Source of the DNA: Candidatus Mediterraneibacter pullistercoris
GTDB lineage: Bacteria; Bacillota; Clostridia; Lachnospirales; Lachnospiraceae
Length of the DNA stretch: 64,000 bases
Direction of reading: 5' to 3'
Assembly (NCBI GenBank): GCA_019116885.1
Contig: DXAU01000073.1
Span: 1 to 64,000 of the forward strand
Position numbers and translations under genes: made by a program. This document shows, one piece after another, positions 35,312 through 43,620 of this stretch; the first letter of the stretch is position 1, and each line of letters starts with the position of its first letter. Below the pieces are notes generated by a model that searched no databases, was not told where the DNA came from, and saw nothing but the letters and a program-made list of their open reading frames with translations.

Positions 35312-35869
35312 ATGAATCAGAATGATACGAGACACCGCACCGGAAATCTGACTGTAAAAAGAGCATGTTCCGACAGCCAGATACGTCAGATCGCAGATCT
35401 GGCCGAAATTATATGGAATGAACATTTCACCCCGATCATCGGGAAAGAACAGGTCAATTATATGGTGGAGAAATTCCAATCCTATCCCGCCCTGAAAGAG
35501 CAGACCGCCAAAGGATATGAGTATTATCAGCTCTTTGACAAAGAGTCCTTCTGCGGATACACAGGCATCCGCCCGGATGCCGATGGGCGCCTTTTTCTGA
35601 GCAAACTCTATATAAAGAAAGAGCACCGTGGACGGCATCTGGCAACGCAGGCGTTTGACTTCTTAAAAGCGCTGTGCCGGGAGCGCGGATACTCTGCCAT
35701 CTGGCTCACCTGCAACAGGCACAATGACAGCAGTCTCCGGGTGTACCTCCATCTGGGATTTGAAACTGTGGATACCCAGCAGGCGGATATTGGCGGCGGC
35801 TTTATCATGGATGACTATATCATGGAATATACTTTCGATGAAGACAAACTGCCGCTTTATCCCAGATAA
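35312..35869 (+). CDS. GNAT family N-acetyltransferase
   Basis: 185 residues with the acetyl-CoA site KEHRGRHLATQAFDFLK (R/Q-x-x-G-x-G/A type), preceded by LFLSKLYIKKEHRG and followed by WLTCNRHNDSSLRVYLHLGF. It transfers acetyl from CoA to an unknown amine. ATG 35312 follows AAGGAG at a rather long 13 nt. Expressed divergently from htpG across the CIRCE element. Confidence 0.85.
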   Translation: MNQNDTRHRTGNLTVKRACSDSQIRQIADLAEIIWNEHFTPIIGKEQVNYMVEKFQSYPALKEQTAKGYEYYQLFDKESFCGYTGIRPDADGRLFLSKLYIKKEHRGRHLATQAFDFLKALCRERGYSAIWLTCNRHNDSSLRVYLHLGFETVDTQQADIGGGFIMDDYIMEYTFDEDKLPLYPR

Positions 35870-35870
35870 T

Positions 35871-36806
35871 TCAGACCGTCTCATGCCGCGGCTTTTGTCC
35901 GTTCCTGTTCACGATGATGATTCCGGCGCTCACAAGCGCCAGAGCTGCAATATTCTTCCACTCGAGCACGTCTTCTCCGAGCATAAGACCGGAGAGAGCC
36001 ACACCGAATATGGGGATTGTAAATGTGTAGACCGCCACTTTCCCGACAGGATTGTATTTCATCAGGATCGTCCACACGCTGAAAGCCACTGTGGAGAGCA
36101 GGGCCATGTAGATCAGAAGAGCTGCGCTTCGCCCGGTAAACCCGGTTACGCTCCCGCCCATCGCAAGGCCGGTCACGATAAGGAGCGCGCCCCCTGCCAG
36201 CGTCTGGTACGCTGTAATGGTCATCGGGCTCTCCTCATCGGATATAAGCTTGAGCAGAACCATGCTGACCCCATATACGACAGTACAGAGCAGGATCATA
36301 CCTTCTCCCTGCAGGGTAAATCCCCCGTCCAGCGCTCCGGGTGCGAAATTCACCACCACGACTCCCAGGAGTCCGAGGATGCACCCCGCTGTCTTGCCAA
36401 GATCCATCTTCTCATTCTTCAGCATGAAATGTGCCGCAATCAGTGCTATAAATCCCTGAGATGCATTGATGACAGACCCCTTTGCTCCCGTCGTATATGC
36501 AAGCCCGATATAAAAACACACATACTGCACCGTTGTCTGCAGCAGTCCCTGCCGGAATATGTGCCACACCGATGAGCGCTTCATCGTGAGGACTTTCCTT
36601 TCAATCACGCAGCCTGCCGCGAAAGTAAGGATTCCTGACAGAAAAAATCTGTATCCCGCAAACAGTATCTGGCTCCCTGTCCCCTCGATATTCAGCCATT
36701 CATAGCCGAGCTTGATACAGGGAAATGCGCTTCCCCAGAGCGCACAGCACATAAGGGAAAGCGCACATACGACCGCCGGTCTTTCACACAGTCTCCGGCT
36801 CATCAT
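35871..36806 (-). CDS. EamA/DMT-superfamily transporter
   Basis: 311 residues, ten TM segments in two EamA halves (ALWGSAFPCIKLGYEW at the N-terminus, ALLSTVAFSVWTILMKYNPV in the second). Drug/metabolite exporter family; substrate unknown. Starts 23 nt inside the end of the cyclophilin gene, so translation is coupled. Confidence 0.88.
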   Translation of the reverse strand: MMSRRLCERPAVVCALSLMCCALWGSAFPCIKLGYEWLNIEGTGSQILFAGYRFFLSGILTFAAGCVIERKVLTMKRSSVWHIFRQGLLQTTVQYVCFYIGLAYTTGAKGSVINASQGFIALIAAHFMLKNEKMDLGKTAGCILGLLGVVVVNFAPGALDGGFTLQGEGMILLCTVVYGVSMVLLKLISDEESPMTITAYQTLAGGALLIVTGLAMGGSVTGFTGRSAALLIYMALLSTVAFSVWTILMKYNPVGKVAVYTFTIPIFGVALSGLMLGEDVLEWKNIAALALVSAGIIIVNRNGQKPRHETV

Positions 36807-37302
36807 AATTTTCTCCGAAAAGTTCCACCGTAACTTTTTTCATCTTCTGTTCTTCCAGAGGACGGTCGCTGTAATCCGTATCAGTCTCTGCAATCCTGTT
36901 TACTACGTCCATTCCTTCCGTTATCTTTCCGAACGCCGCATACGCGCCGTCGAGATGCGGGGATTTCTCATGCATAATAAAAAACTGGCTGCCCGCGGAA
37001 TCCGGATGCATCGCGCGCGCCATGGAGAGCACTCCCGGGTCATGGGCAAGATCATTTTTAAATCCGTTCTGTGAGAACTCACCCTTTATCGTATATCCGG
37101 GACCGCCCGTACCCGTACCGTCCGGGCATCCTCCCTGGATCATGAAACCGCGGATAACGCGGTGAAAGATAAGCCCGTTATAGAACCCCTTATTTACCAA
37201 AGAGATAAAATTTCTCACTGTGTTTGGGGCGATCTCTGGATAAAGCTCCGCTTTCATAACGTCGCCGTTTTCCATTTCAAATGTTACAACTGGATTTGAC
37301 AT
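36784..37302 (-). CDS. Cyclophilin-type peptidyl-prolyl isomerase
   Basis: 172 residues, a single cytosolic cyclophilin domain: FHRVIRGFMIQGGCP, GSQFFIMHE, and AFGKITEGMDVV. Catalyses cis-trans isomerisation of X-Pro bonds. There is no signal peptide. ATG 37302 is preferred over 37308 because the GAGG site is 8 nt away. Operon with the upstream gene at 37305 (ATGA overlap with the alternative start) and EamA downstream. Confidence 0.92.
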   Translation of the reverse strand: MSNPVVTFEMENGDVMKAELYPEIAPNTVRNFISLVNKGFYNGLIFHRVIRGFMIQGGCPDGTGTGGPGYTIKGEFSQNGFKNDLAHDPGVLSMARAMHPDSAGSQFFIMHEKSPHLDGAYAAFGKITEGMDVVNRIAETDTDYSDRPLEEQKMKKVTVELFGENYDEPETV

Positions 37303-37304
37303 TC

Positions 37305-37985
37305 TCATTTCCTCTCTTTCTCTGCATAGAGTTTCTTCCTGCCGGACACTTTCAGGTCCGCAGTTTCTATTGTACCCGGTCTCTCTCTCCTCGTCAATCC
37401 GATGAGTCCGCCCTTTTCTTCATATCCGGTATCCCACATGTCTCTGAGCGAAAATGTAAAAGAATTCCCATAGGTTGCGGCCGTGATCCACATTCCGTCC
37501 GTTCTCTCCTCATATCCGTAGCAGACAAACCAGTGCCATATAAAATCCTTATAATATGCCTTTCTGTGTCTGAGCATCAGATACGGCACAGGATATCCGT
37601 TATCAATATGGTTCCGGATAAACGCTGCCGCTCTCTCGTAAGGCTCATTTCCCGGCAGCTCTTCCATACCGATGCCTTCTTCCCCCACGTCTGAGAGGTA
37701 TGCTCCGAAACCGTCCGTGAACATGTACAGCTTATTCACTCCATTTACCCGGGGCTTCAGATACGGCTTCATCTTCATGGAGAAATCCACATAATCCTTT
37801 CGGCAGAGGGCGCGTATATCATACGGATAAAGGCGCTCCATACCTTTTCCGAGCGCAAGACAGATACAGCAGTCGCATGCAGTCGCCGCCGCACATCCAC
37901 CGATATACATGACGACGTTCTTAAACCATTCCTGATTTCCGCCGACAGCTCCGTCTATCGTAAAATATTCCAATGTTTTCTTCAT
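37305..37985 (-). CDS. Hypothetical protein, possibly cysteine-peptidase-like
   Basis: 226 residues, no signal peptide. It starts MKKTLEYFTIDGAVGGNQEW and has a Cys cluster AATACDCCICLALGKG (~40-56) and a late HWFVCYGYEE, spaced like the Cys and His of C39/BtrH-type papain-like folds. The assignment is weak and rests on this spacing. The ORF is open further upstream but ATG 37985 has a GGAAGG site. It overlaps the cyclophilin start, so the two are cotranscribed. Confidence 0.65.
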   Translation of the reverse strand: MKKTLEYFTIDGAVGGNQEWFKNVVMYIGGCAAATACDCCICLALGKGMERLYPYDIRALCRKDYVDFSMKMKPYLKPRVNGVNKLYMFTDGFGAYLSDVGEEGIGMEELPGNEPYERAAAFIRNHIDNGYPVPYLMLRHRKAYYKDFIWHWFVCYGYEERTDGMWITAATYGNSFTFSLRDMWDTGYEEKGGLIGLTRRERPGTIETADLKVSGRKKLYAEKERK

Positions 37986-38087
37986 TGACAGCCATCCGTC
38001 CTTCCTTATATTCTGCTCTTCACAGACATCATTATAGCACACACTCATGCATATAGTCGAAATGTACACATTTTTCTCCTTTTTTTA

Positions 38088-38129
38088 GTCACTCGTGACA
38101 TTGTCCGTTTCCGCCGTCAGGATTATACT
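38088..38129 (+). promoter_or_regulatory. msmK promoter with upstream dyad
   Basis: -35 TTGTCC (38101-38106), 17-nt spacer, -10 TATACT (38124-38129). A dyad GTCAC-TC-GTGAC (38088-38099) directly precedes the -35 and may bind a regulator. Confidence 0.6.
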
Positions 38130-38174
38130 GTTTTTAAACTCAATGAAAACAATCTTTTAAGGAGGCAGCACAAC

Positions 38175-39287
38175 ATGGCAAGTTTATCACTTGAAGGTAT
38201 CCAGAAAATCTATCCCAACGGTTTCCACGCCGTTAAGGATTTTAATCTTGAAATCGAAGACAAAGAGTTCATCATCTTCGTCGGACCGTCAGGATGTGGA
38301 AAATCTACTACGCTCCGTATGATCGCAGGACTTGAGGACATCTCCGGCGGTACGCTTAAGATCGACGGAAAAGTTATGAACGATGTAGAGCCGAAAGACC
38401 GTGATATCGCAATGGTATTCCAGAACTACGCTCTGTATCCGCACATGACAGTATACGATAACATGGCGTTTGGACTGAAACTCCGCAAAGTCCCGAAAGA
38501 TGAGATTGACAAGAAAGTCCGCGAGGCAGCAAGAATCCTTGACCTTGACAAACTGCTTGACCGTAAGCCGAAAGCTCTTTCCGGCGGACAGAGACAGCGT
38601 GTTGCTATGGGACGTGCGATCGTCCGTAACCCGAAGGTATTCCTGATGGACGAGCCGCTCTCCAACCTGGATGCAAAGCTGAGAGTTCAGATGCGTATCG
38701 AGATCTCCAAACTTCATGAAAATCTGGGCGCTACCATCATCTATGTAACACATGACCAGACAGAGGCTATGACGCTTGGTACAAGAATCGTCGTTATGAA
38801 AGACGGTGTTGTTCAGCAGGTAGATACACCTCAGAACCTTTACAATACACCTTGCAATCTGTTCGTTGCAGGATTCATCGGATCCCCGCAGATGAACTTC
38901 ATGGATGCTCTCTGCAACGTAAAAGGCGACGATGTAACACTTACCGTCGGAGAGTATGCGCTGAAAGTACCGGCTTCCAAGAAGAAAGCTCTCATCGACG
39001 GCGGATATGACGGAAAAACTGTCGTTCTTGGAATCCGTCCTGAGGACGTACATGATTCAGAAGCATTTATCAGCAACTCACCGGACAGCATCATCAAGTC
39101 AACAATCAAAGTTTACGAGCTGCTCGGAGCCGAAGTATTCCTGTACTTTGATGTAGAGGGAACTCAGATGACAGCCCGCGTAAATCCGCGTACTACTCTG
39201 AGAACAGGCGACAAGGCTGTATTCGCGCTCGATATGGAAAAAGTCCACGTATTCGATAAAGAGACAGAGTTGACGATTACAAACTAA
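38175..39287 (+). CDS. Sugar ABC transporter ATP-binding protein, MsmK/UgpC type
   Basis: 370 residues: Walker A GPSGCGKST, Q-loop FQNYALYPHM, signature LSGGQRQR, Walker B VFLMDEPLSNLDA, H-loop THDQTEAMTL, and a C-terminal regulatory TOBE/MOP-like domain. It is a stand-alone ATPase, without permease or binding-protein genes, as for multitask ATPases (MsmK) shared by several carbohydrate importers in Firmicutes. Strong AAGGAGG site. Codon use is noticeably more biased than its neighbours, in line with high expression. Confidence 0.92.
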   Translation: MASLSLEGIQKIYPNGFHAVKDFNLEIEDKEFIIFVGPSGCGKSTTLRMIAGLEDISGGTLKIDGKVMNDVEPKDRDIAMVFQNYALYPHMTVYDNMAFGLKLRKVPKDEIDKKVREAARILDLDKLLDRKPKALSGGQRQRVAMGRAIVRNPKVFLMDEPLSNLDAKLRVQMRIEISKLHENLGATIIYVTHDQTEAMTLGTRIVVMKDGVVQQVDTPQNLYNTPCNLFVAGFIGSPQMNFMDALCNVKGDDVTLTVGEYALKVPASKKKALIDGGYDGKTVVLGIRPEDVHDSEAFISNSPDSIIKSTIKVYELLGAEVFLYFDVEGTQMTARVNPRTTLRTGDKAVFALDMEKVHVFDKETELTITN

Positions 39288-39300
39288 TGCTTTAAAATTG

Positions 39301-39369
39301 GAATAGCAGCTGAGCGGTCGCTAAGATGCTATTCACCGCCGGTCAAGTCTGACCGGCTGGCTTACCGCT
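39301..39369 (+). promoter_or_regulatory. Structured region between msmK and the CdaR-like gene
   Basis: Several nested or competing stems: GAATAGCA (39301-39308) with TGCTATTC (39327-39334); GCCGGTCA (39338-39345) with TGACCGGC (39350-39357); and AGCGGT (39313-39318), which can pair with ACCGC at 39335-39339 or ACCGCT at 39364-39369. The crossing of the first and last pairings would make a pseudoknot. It is followed by an intrinsic terminator and then the gene at 39445, a leader-like layout. I do not recognise a known riboswitch class. Confidence 0.5.
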
Positions 39370-39388
39370 TATCTATCATAATATGAGG

Positions 39389-39420
39389 GGCTGCACTTGG
39401 ATAACGAGTGCAGCCTTTTT
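39389..39420 (+). terminator. Intrinsic terminator 24 nt before the CdaR-like gene
   Basis: GGCTGCACT (39389-39397), 9-nt loop, AGTGCAGCC (39407-39415) and TTTTT (39416-39420). Ends msmK transcripts; since it lies just before the next gene, it could also attenuate that gene. Confidence 0.85.
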
Positions 39421-39444
39421 ATTCAGGCGAGTACGGAGAAAGAA

Positions 39445-40353
39445 ATGGATCACACACAGGAACTGACAAAAGCACTCTCGGAATTAAAGCGGATCACGGG
39501 CGTCACTCTGGAAGTGCCGGACACCGGTGAAGAAGTGGATATCGAAAACACGCTCTCTCAGATACGTTGTCTGTGCACTGCCTACAAAGAGAAGTATAAC
39601 AAGGCTGACTTTCTCTACGGACTGATGACAGGCGGCATCCCCGCCTATGACATCCATGGGCGTGCAGCACGGCTCCACATCAGCCCAGAGGAACGGCGTG
39701 TCCTGTATCTTCTCGAAGCCAGAAATATCGATGACACAGTGCATGAAATACTGAAGAACCTGTTCCCGGCACAGACAAAAACTTATCTCGTGCCTGTGAC
39801 AGATCACTCAATCGCCGTCCTGCGTCCTCTGCGCGAAGGAGAGACCGGACAGGACAGCAGGCGCATCGCCAGGACGATCGTGGACACGCTGAACACGGAG
39901 GCTCTTGCTCAGGTACAGATTGCTTACAGCTTCGTCATTGACAGCCTCACAGATCTTCCGGAAGCGTTTCAGGAGACGGGCCTGGCCCTCAGAGTGGGAA
40001 AGCTCTTCTACTCAGATCAGACCGTTTTCCCCTATAACGAACTTGGGATCGGACGTCTGATCTATCAGCTTCCAATCCCGCTGTGCGAAAACTTTCTCAG
40101 GGAAATATTCGGGCCGGACATCCCCGACTCTTTCGATGAAGACACGCTGGGAACGGTCAACCGTTTCTTCCAGAATAATCTCAATATTGCAGAGACGTCC
40201 AGACAGCTCCATATGCACCGCAACACTTTGATCTACCGCCTGGAGCAGATCGAGAAACGGACCGGACTGGACATCCGCCTCTTTGAGGACGCAATGACTT
40301 TCAAGATCGCCATTATGGTACTGAACTACTTACAAACAGAAAGGAATCTTTAG
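39445..40353 (+). CDS. CdaR/PucR-type transcriptional regulator
   Basis: 302 residues. The C-terminal ~60 residues are a PucR/CdaR helix-turn-helix (NLNIAETSRQLHMHRNTLIY). The middle resembles the GGDEF-like domain of that family (VQIAYSFVIDSLTDLPEAFQ); the N-terminus may sense a small molecule. Relatives are found beside msmK/ugpC genes in Lachnospiraceae, so a role in carbohydrate uptake is plausible. ATG 39445 has GGAG 8 nt ahead and avoids translating the terminator. Confidence 0.82.
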   Translation: MDHTQELTKALSELKRITGVTLEVPDTGEEVDIENTLSQIRCLCTAYKEKYNKADFLYGLMTGGIPAYDIHGRAARLHISPEERRVLYLLEARNIDDTVHEILKNLFPAQTKTYLVPVTDHSIAVLRPLREGETGQDSRRIARTIVDTLNTEALAQVQIAYSFVIDSLTDLPEAFQETGLALRVGKLFYSDQTVFPYNELGIGRLIYQLPIPLCENFLREIFGPDIPDSFDEDTLGTVNRFFQNNLNIAETSRQLHMHRNTLIYRLEQIEKRTGLDIRLFEDAMTFKIAIMVLNYLQTERNL

Positions 40354-40356
40354 ACT

Positions 40357-40857
40357 ATGAATGATGCATTGTATGAACAGCTTATCTCACGCAGGCCGAA
40401 ACCCTACGACATCCCGGTCCGGATACTTGTTATCCTCCTGATCGTTGCAGTTGCAGTGTTCGGTGTGCCTTTTATCGGTTTTCTGTCATTTGTGATCGCA
40501 GTCATCCTGGCAGTTGTCGCTTATTATTTCATATTCCCAAAACTAAGCGTGGAGTATGAATATATCATACTCAATCATGACCTTCAGATCGATGTGATCT
40601 ACAACAGATCGAAACGGAAACATCTGATGAACTTTGACATCCAGTCCGCAGAAATCATAGCGCCAAAGGGTTCTCCACGGCTTGCTTCCTACAGACCGGA
40701 TAAGTTCTGCGACTACAGTTCCAGCAATCCTTCCGGTAACGTATATGCCATCATGCTCCCAATGGAACAAAAGAATGTATGTGTCTGTATTGAGCCTGAT
40801 TCAAAAATGACGGACCATATGAAGCAGTGGATGGGAACAAAAATGTACCTGGACTAA
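40357..40857 (+). CDS. Two-TM membrane protein (DUF6106-like)
   Basis: 166 residues: two membrane segments (~23-62), then a soluble domain that looks like a small PH-like or beta-rich fold (YEYIILNHDLQIDVIYNRSK). I associate it with DUF6106 (from memory). Function unknown. It starts 3 nt after the CdaR-like gene, so the two are cotranscribed. Confidence 0.75.
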   Translation: MNDALYEQLISRRPKPYDIPVRILVILLIVAVAVFGVPFIGFLSFVIAVILAVVAYYFIFPKLSVEYEYIILNHDLQIDVIYNRSKRKHLMNFDIQSAEIIAPKGSPRLASYRPDKFCDYSSSNPSGNVYAIMLPMEQKNVCVCIEPDSKMTDHMKQWMGTKMYLD

Positions 40858-40900
40858 GTCCTGTCATCCACAGCCAATGGTCCGCCTCTGACGCAAAAAT

Positions 40901-41806
40901 CTATCCGGCGATATATTTGCACGCCGCCAGCGCCGCCACAGCTCCGTCCGCCGCTGCTGTGGTGAGCTGTCTTACTTCCTTTGTACGGCAGTCCCCGGCG
41001 GCGAATATTCCCGGATGCGATGTAACGCAGTCCTCAGCTGCGAGGATGAACCCGTTTCCATCGAGCTTCACGGTTTCTGCAAACATTTCGTTCTGCGGGA
41101 TATGCCCGACAGCGATAAAAATTCCGGACACTTCCAGCTTGAACTGCTTTCCGGACTTCTTATTATTCAGGATCAGGCGTTCCACCGACATATCCCCGAT
41201 GATCTCCTGAACCGTGGTATTCAGGATAAATTCTACGTTATCTTTCTGCTCAAGCCGTTTTACGATATTATCCTCGCCGCGGAACTCATCTCTTCGGTGG
41301 ATGAGATATACTCTGCGACAGTAATTTGAGAGAAATTCAGCGTCCTGAAGCGCGGTGCTCCCGCCGCCGACTACCGCCACGTCTCTCCCTCTGAAAAACG
41401 CTCCGTCACAAGTCGCACAGTAGGATACTCCCGCGCCTGTCAGCCGTTCCTCATTGGGTACGCCAAGATGCCTGTGTGTCACTCCGGTAGCCAGGATAAC
41501 GCTCCTGCATGCATATTCTTTTCCCGGGGTACAGATCACTTTCACACCGTTCTCATCCCGTATCCCTGTCACCTGCTCCGTTACAGTCTCAACTCCCAGC
41601 TTCACTGCCTGGTCCAGCAGATTCATCGAGAACTCGCTTCCGCTCACACTAGCAATCCCCGGATAGTTCTCAACATTAGGCGAAGATGTAATCTGCCCGC
41701 CAAACGTTCCCCCTTCAATTATGATCGTCTTCTTTCCAGCACGCTGCCCGTATATCGCAGCCGTCATTCCGGCGGTCCCGCCGCCTATAATTCCTATATC
41801 ATACAT
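40901..41806 (-). CDS. trxB: Thioredoxin-disulfide reductase
   Basis: 301 residues. FAD-binding GIIGGGTAGM at the N-terminus, redox pair C130/C133 in SYCATCDGAFF, NADPH region VVGGGSTALQDAEFL with HRRDEFR, and the C-terminal FAD motif GIFAAGDCRTKEVRQL. Reduces thioredoxin using NADPH. ATG 41806 is preferred to 41824 (AAGGAC site, family N-terminus). Confidence 0.92.
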   Translation of the reverse strand: MYDIGIIGGGTAGMTAAIYGQRAGKKTIIIEGGTFGGQITSSPNVENYPGIASVSGSEFSMNLLDQAVKLGVETVTEQVTGIRDENGVKVICTPGKEYACRSVILATGVTHRHLGVPNEERLTGAGVSYCATCDGAFFRGRDVAVVGGGSTALQDAEFLSNYCRRVYLIHRRDEFRGEDNIVKRLEQKDNVEFILNTTVQEIIGDMSVERLILNNKKSGKQFKLEVSGIFIAVGHIPQNEMFAETVKLDGNGFILAAEDCVTSHPGIFAAGDCRTKEVRQLTTAAADGAVAALAACKYIAG

Positions 41807-41922
41807 AATATCTGTCCTTTCCAAATGTTATGTCTCATTCTATCATTCTTTCAAAATAGATGTCAACATTAAACACCCATATGTGGTTTTATATGTGATT
41901 TTGTCACACTAGATATTGATTT

Positions 41923-42732
41923 CTACAGATTTCTTGATACTTCTGCGCACGCTTTCATCGCTTCGATCACAGCGCTTCTCAACCCCTTATTTTCAAGGAC
42001 GCGCACAGCCTCAATGGTCGTGCCCGCCGGAGAGCACACCATGTCCTTGAGTTCTCCCGGATGCTTTCCAGTCTCGAGGACCATCTTCGCGCTCCCGTAT
42101 ACTGCCTGCGCTGCAAACCGGTATGCCTGCTGCCTCGGCATCCCCTCGGCTACAGCCGCATCTGCCATGGCCTCAATCAGCATGAAGACATACGCTGGTG
42201 CGCTCCCGCTCACTGCCACAACAGCGTCGATCAGATGCTCCGGAACAACCTCAACTTTCCCGAAAGAACTCAGAATCCTGAGCGCGTACTCCTTCTCCTC
42301 CTCTGTCACATACTGATTCACGCAGGCAGCCGTCATGCCTTCCCCCACCAGAGCCGGTGTGTTGGGCATTGTCCTTACGATCTTTACCTCTCTGCCGAAC
42401 TGTTCCTCAAGCCAGGCCAGCGTCTTGCCAGGTGCGATCGTTATGACAAGCTGTTCTCCGCTGACGCAGGCTCTGATCTCTTTGATGGTATCCGCATAAT
42501 ACTGCGGCTTCACCGAGAGTACAAGCACTTCTGATCTTGACGCCGCTTCCCTGTTGTCTGCTGTCACCTGTATGCCGTGTGCTTCTTTCACGCTCTGGCG
42601 GCTTGCCGGAGAGACGTCCGCACCTATAATCTCTGACGGAGCGAATATCTTGTTCCCGATAATGCCGCCCATGATAGCCCCTGCCATATTTCCTGTTCCT
42701 ATAAATCCCAGTTTCATCTTATCCTGTGCCAT
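41923..42732 (-). CDS. proC: Pyrroline-5-carboxylate reductase
   Basis: 269 residues: N-terminal Rossmann site GFIGTGNMAGAIMGGI, NTPALVGEGMT, and the conserved C-terminal helix region AVSGSAPAYVFMLIEAMADA and MVCSPAGTTIEAVRVLE. Last step of proline synthesis. ATG 42732 has AAGGAG 8 nt ahead. Follows the acylphosphatase gene by 27 nt on the same strand. Confidence 0.94.
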   Translation of the reverse strand: MAQDKMKLGFIGTGNMAGAIMGGIIGNKIFAPSEIIGADVSPASRQSVKEAHGIQVTADNREAASRSEVLVLSVKPQYYADTIKEIRACVSGEQLVITIAPGKTLAWLEEQFGREVKIVRTMPNTPALVGEGMTAACVNQYVTEEEKEYALRILSSFGKVEVVPEHLIDAVVAVSGSAPAYVFMLIEAMADAAVAEGMPRQQAYRFAAQAVYGSAKMVLETGKHPGELKDMVCSPAGTTIEAVRVLENKGLRSAVIEAMKACAEVSRNL

Positions 42733-42759
42733 TGTTCTGTCTCCTTTTTGCATGATCTT

Positions 42760-43035
42760 CTATCCTCTCACAGAAAAACTCTTCTCGCCCTCTTCCAGCG
42801 GAATATCTTCCGTGTCCATCCAGTCGATGGAAATAAACCGGTCGTGGTTGAGCCCGACGAGCATCTTGTTGATAAGCGTATCGCGCCCCTGTACCTCAAG
42901 CGTAACCGTCCCGTCATATTCGTTCCGAACCCAGCCGGTAAGCTCCAGGGACTGTGCGAGATATTTCGCGGTGTACCGGAAGCCCACGCCCTGCACTCTC
43001 CCATGAAATACAATATGTCTTCTTACCTCTGCCAT
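42760..43035 (-). CDS. Acylphosphatase
   Basis: 91 residues, the full family length. HGRVQGVGFRYTAKYLA contains the phosphate-binding loop and catalytic Arg; VRNEYDGTVTLEVQG contains the catalytic Asn. Hydrolyses acyl phosphates. AAAAGGAGG precedes the ATG. Confidence 0.93.
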   Translation of the reverse strand: MAEVRRHIVFHGRVQGVGFRYTAKYLAQSLELTGWVRNEYDGTVTLEVQGRDTLINKMLVGLNHDRFISIDWMDTEDIPLEEGEKSFSVRG

Positions 43036-43094
43036 ATTCTTTTCCTCCTTTTCCTATTTTATCCTCTGCCCGTGAGAAAATCAATGAGTGATTC

Positions 43095-43123
43095 TTGTAT
43101 ATTCGCAGCCGCCATGTTATACT
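43095..43123 (+). promoter_or_regulatory. Promoter of the hydrogenase-maturation leader RNA
   Basis: -35 TTGTAT (43095-43100), 17-nt spacer, -10 TATACT (43118-43123). Transcription would begin near 43130, about 240 nt before the first coding start. Confidence 0.7.
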
Positions 43124-43124
43124 G

Positions 43125-43302
43125 TTCAGGACAAACGTTCTGACTGCAAAGGCTGTCGCTGTACAACCTGAGCAAAAAGGCGCAGATACCGGATCAAGCA
43201 TATCGGCGGAAACATCATTGGACAAGGAGCGCTGCCGCTCTGCTGTCCACCGTATCCTTGCACGATATTCTCATATTCCCTGCGCCTTCCGGCGCTTTTT
43301 TT
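43125..43302 (+). ncRNA. Structured leader RNA upstream of the hydE-hydG operon
   Basis: About 175 nt from promoter to intrinsic terminator. Pairings visible: CAGGAC/GTTCTG (43127-43132, 43137-43142); TCAGG/CCTGA (43126-43130, 43167-43171) as an alternative; GGCGCAG (43179-43185) with CTGCGCC (43280-43286); GATACCGG with CCGTATC (43250-43256); hairpin TGGACA/TGTCCA (43219-43224, 43244-43249). The CTGCGCC strand also forms the 5-prime arm of the terminator, so the long-range stem and the terminator exclude each other. This is the logic of a riboswitch that turns genes on. I cannot match it to a known class. Confidence 0.65.
43282..43302 (+). terminator. Intrinsic terminator in the hyd leader
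   Basis: GCGCC (43282-43286), TTCC loop, GGCGC (43291-43295), then seven T (43296-43302). It lies 70 nt upstream of the first gene and would abort transcription unless an antiterminator forms. Confidence 0.85.
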
Positions 43303-43371
43303 GTACCCGGATTTACCTGATTTTTCGCGCCGCCATAGAGAACGAAATAACCTCTGAAAGGAGACCGGATC

Positions 43372-43620
43372 ATGGAAACCAGAATCGCACTCATCGGCAT
43401 TATCCTGGACACAAGAGAATCTGTCGATGAACTCAACCATCTGCTGAGCCAGTACGGAGAATACGTGATCGGCAGAATGGGCCTCCCATATCGGGAAAAA
43501 GGCATCCACATTATCAGCGTGGCGATGGATGCCCCAAATAACGTCATAAGCGCTCTCTCCGGCAAACTGGGGATGCTGCCGGGGGTAAGCACGAAGACGA
43601 TCTACGGGAAAAACGTATGA
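43372..43620 (+). CDS. TM1266-like putative regulator of FeFe-hydrogenase system
   Basis: 82 residues of a small ferredoxin-fold (ACT/NikR-C-like) family found ahead of hydE: METRIALIGIILDTRESVDE and the GMLPGVSTKTIYGK ending. Called a putative iron-only hydrogenase system regulator by homology; it lacks a DNA-binding domain. GAAAGGAG ribosome site; overlaps hydE by 4 nt (ATGA). Confidence 0.88.
   Translation: METRIALIGIILDTRESVDELNHLLSQYGEYVIGRMGLPYREKGIHIISVAMDAPNNVISALSGKLGMLPGVSTKTIYGKNV

Noticed and set aside
35724-36575. 283-codon plus-strand frame
   Set aside because: Overlaps GNAT and the EamA transporter; composition of an antisense shadow.
38289-39053. 254-codon minus-strand frame
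   Set aside because: Antisense to msmK, which is unambiguous and highly expressed by codon use.
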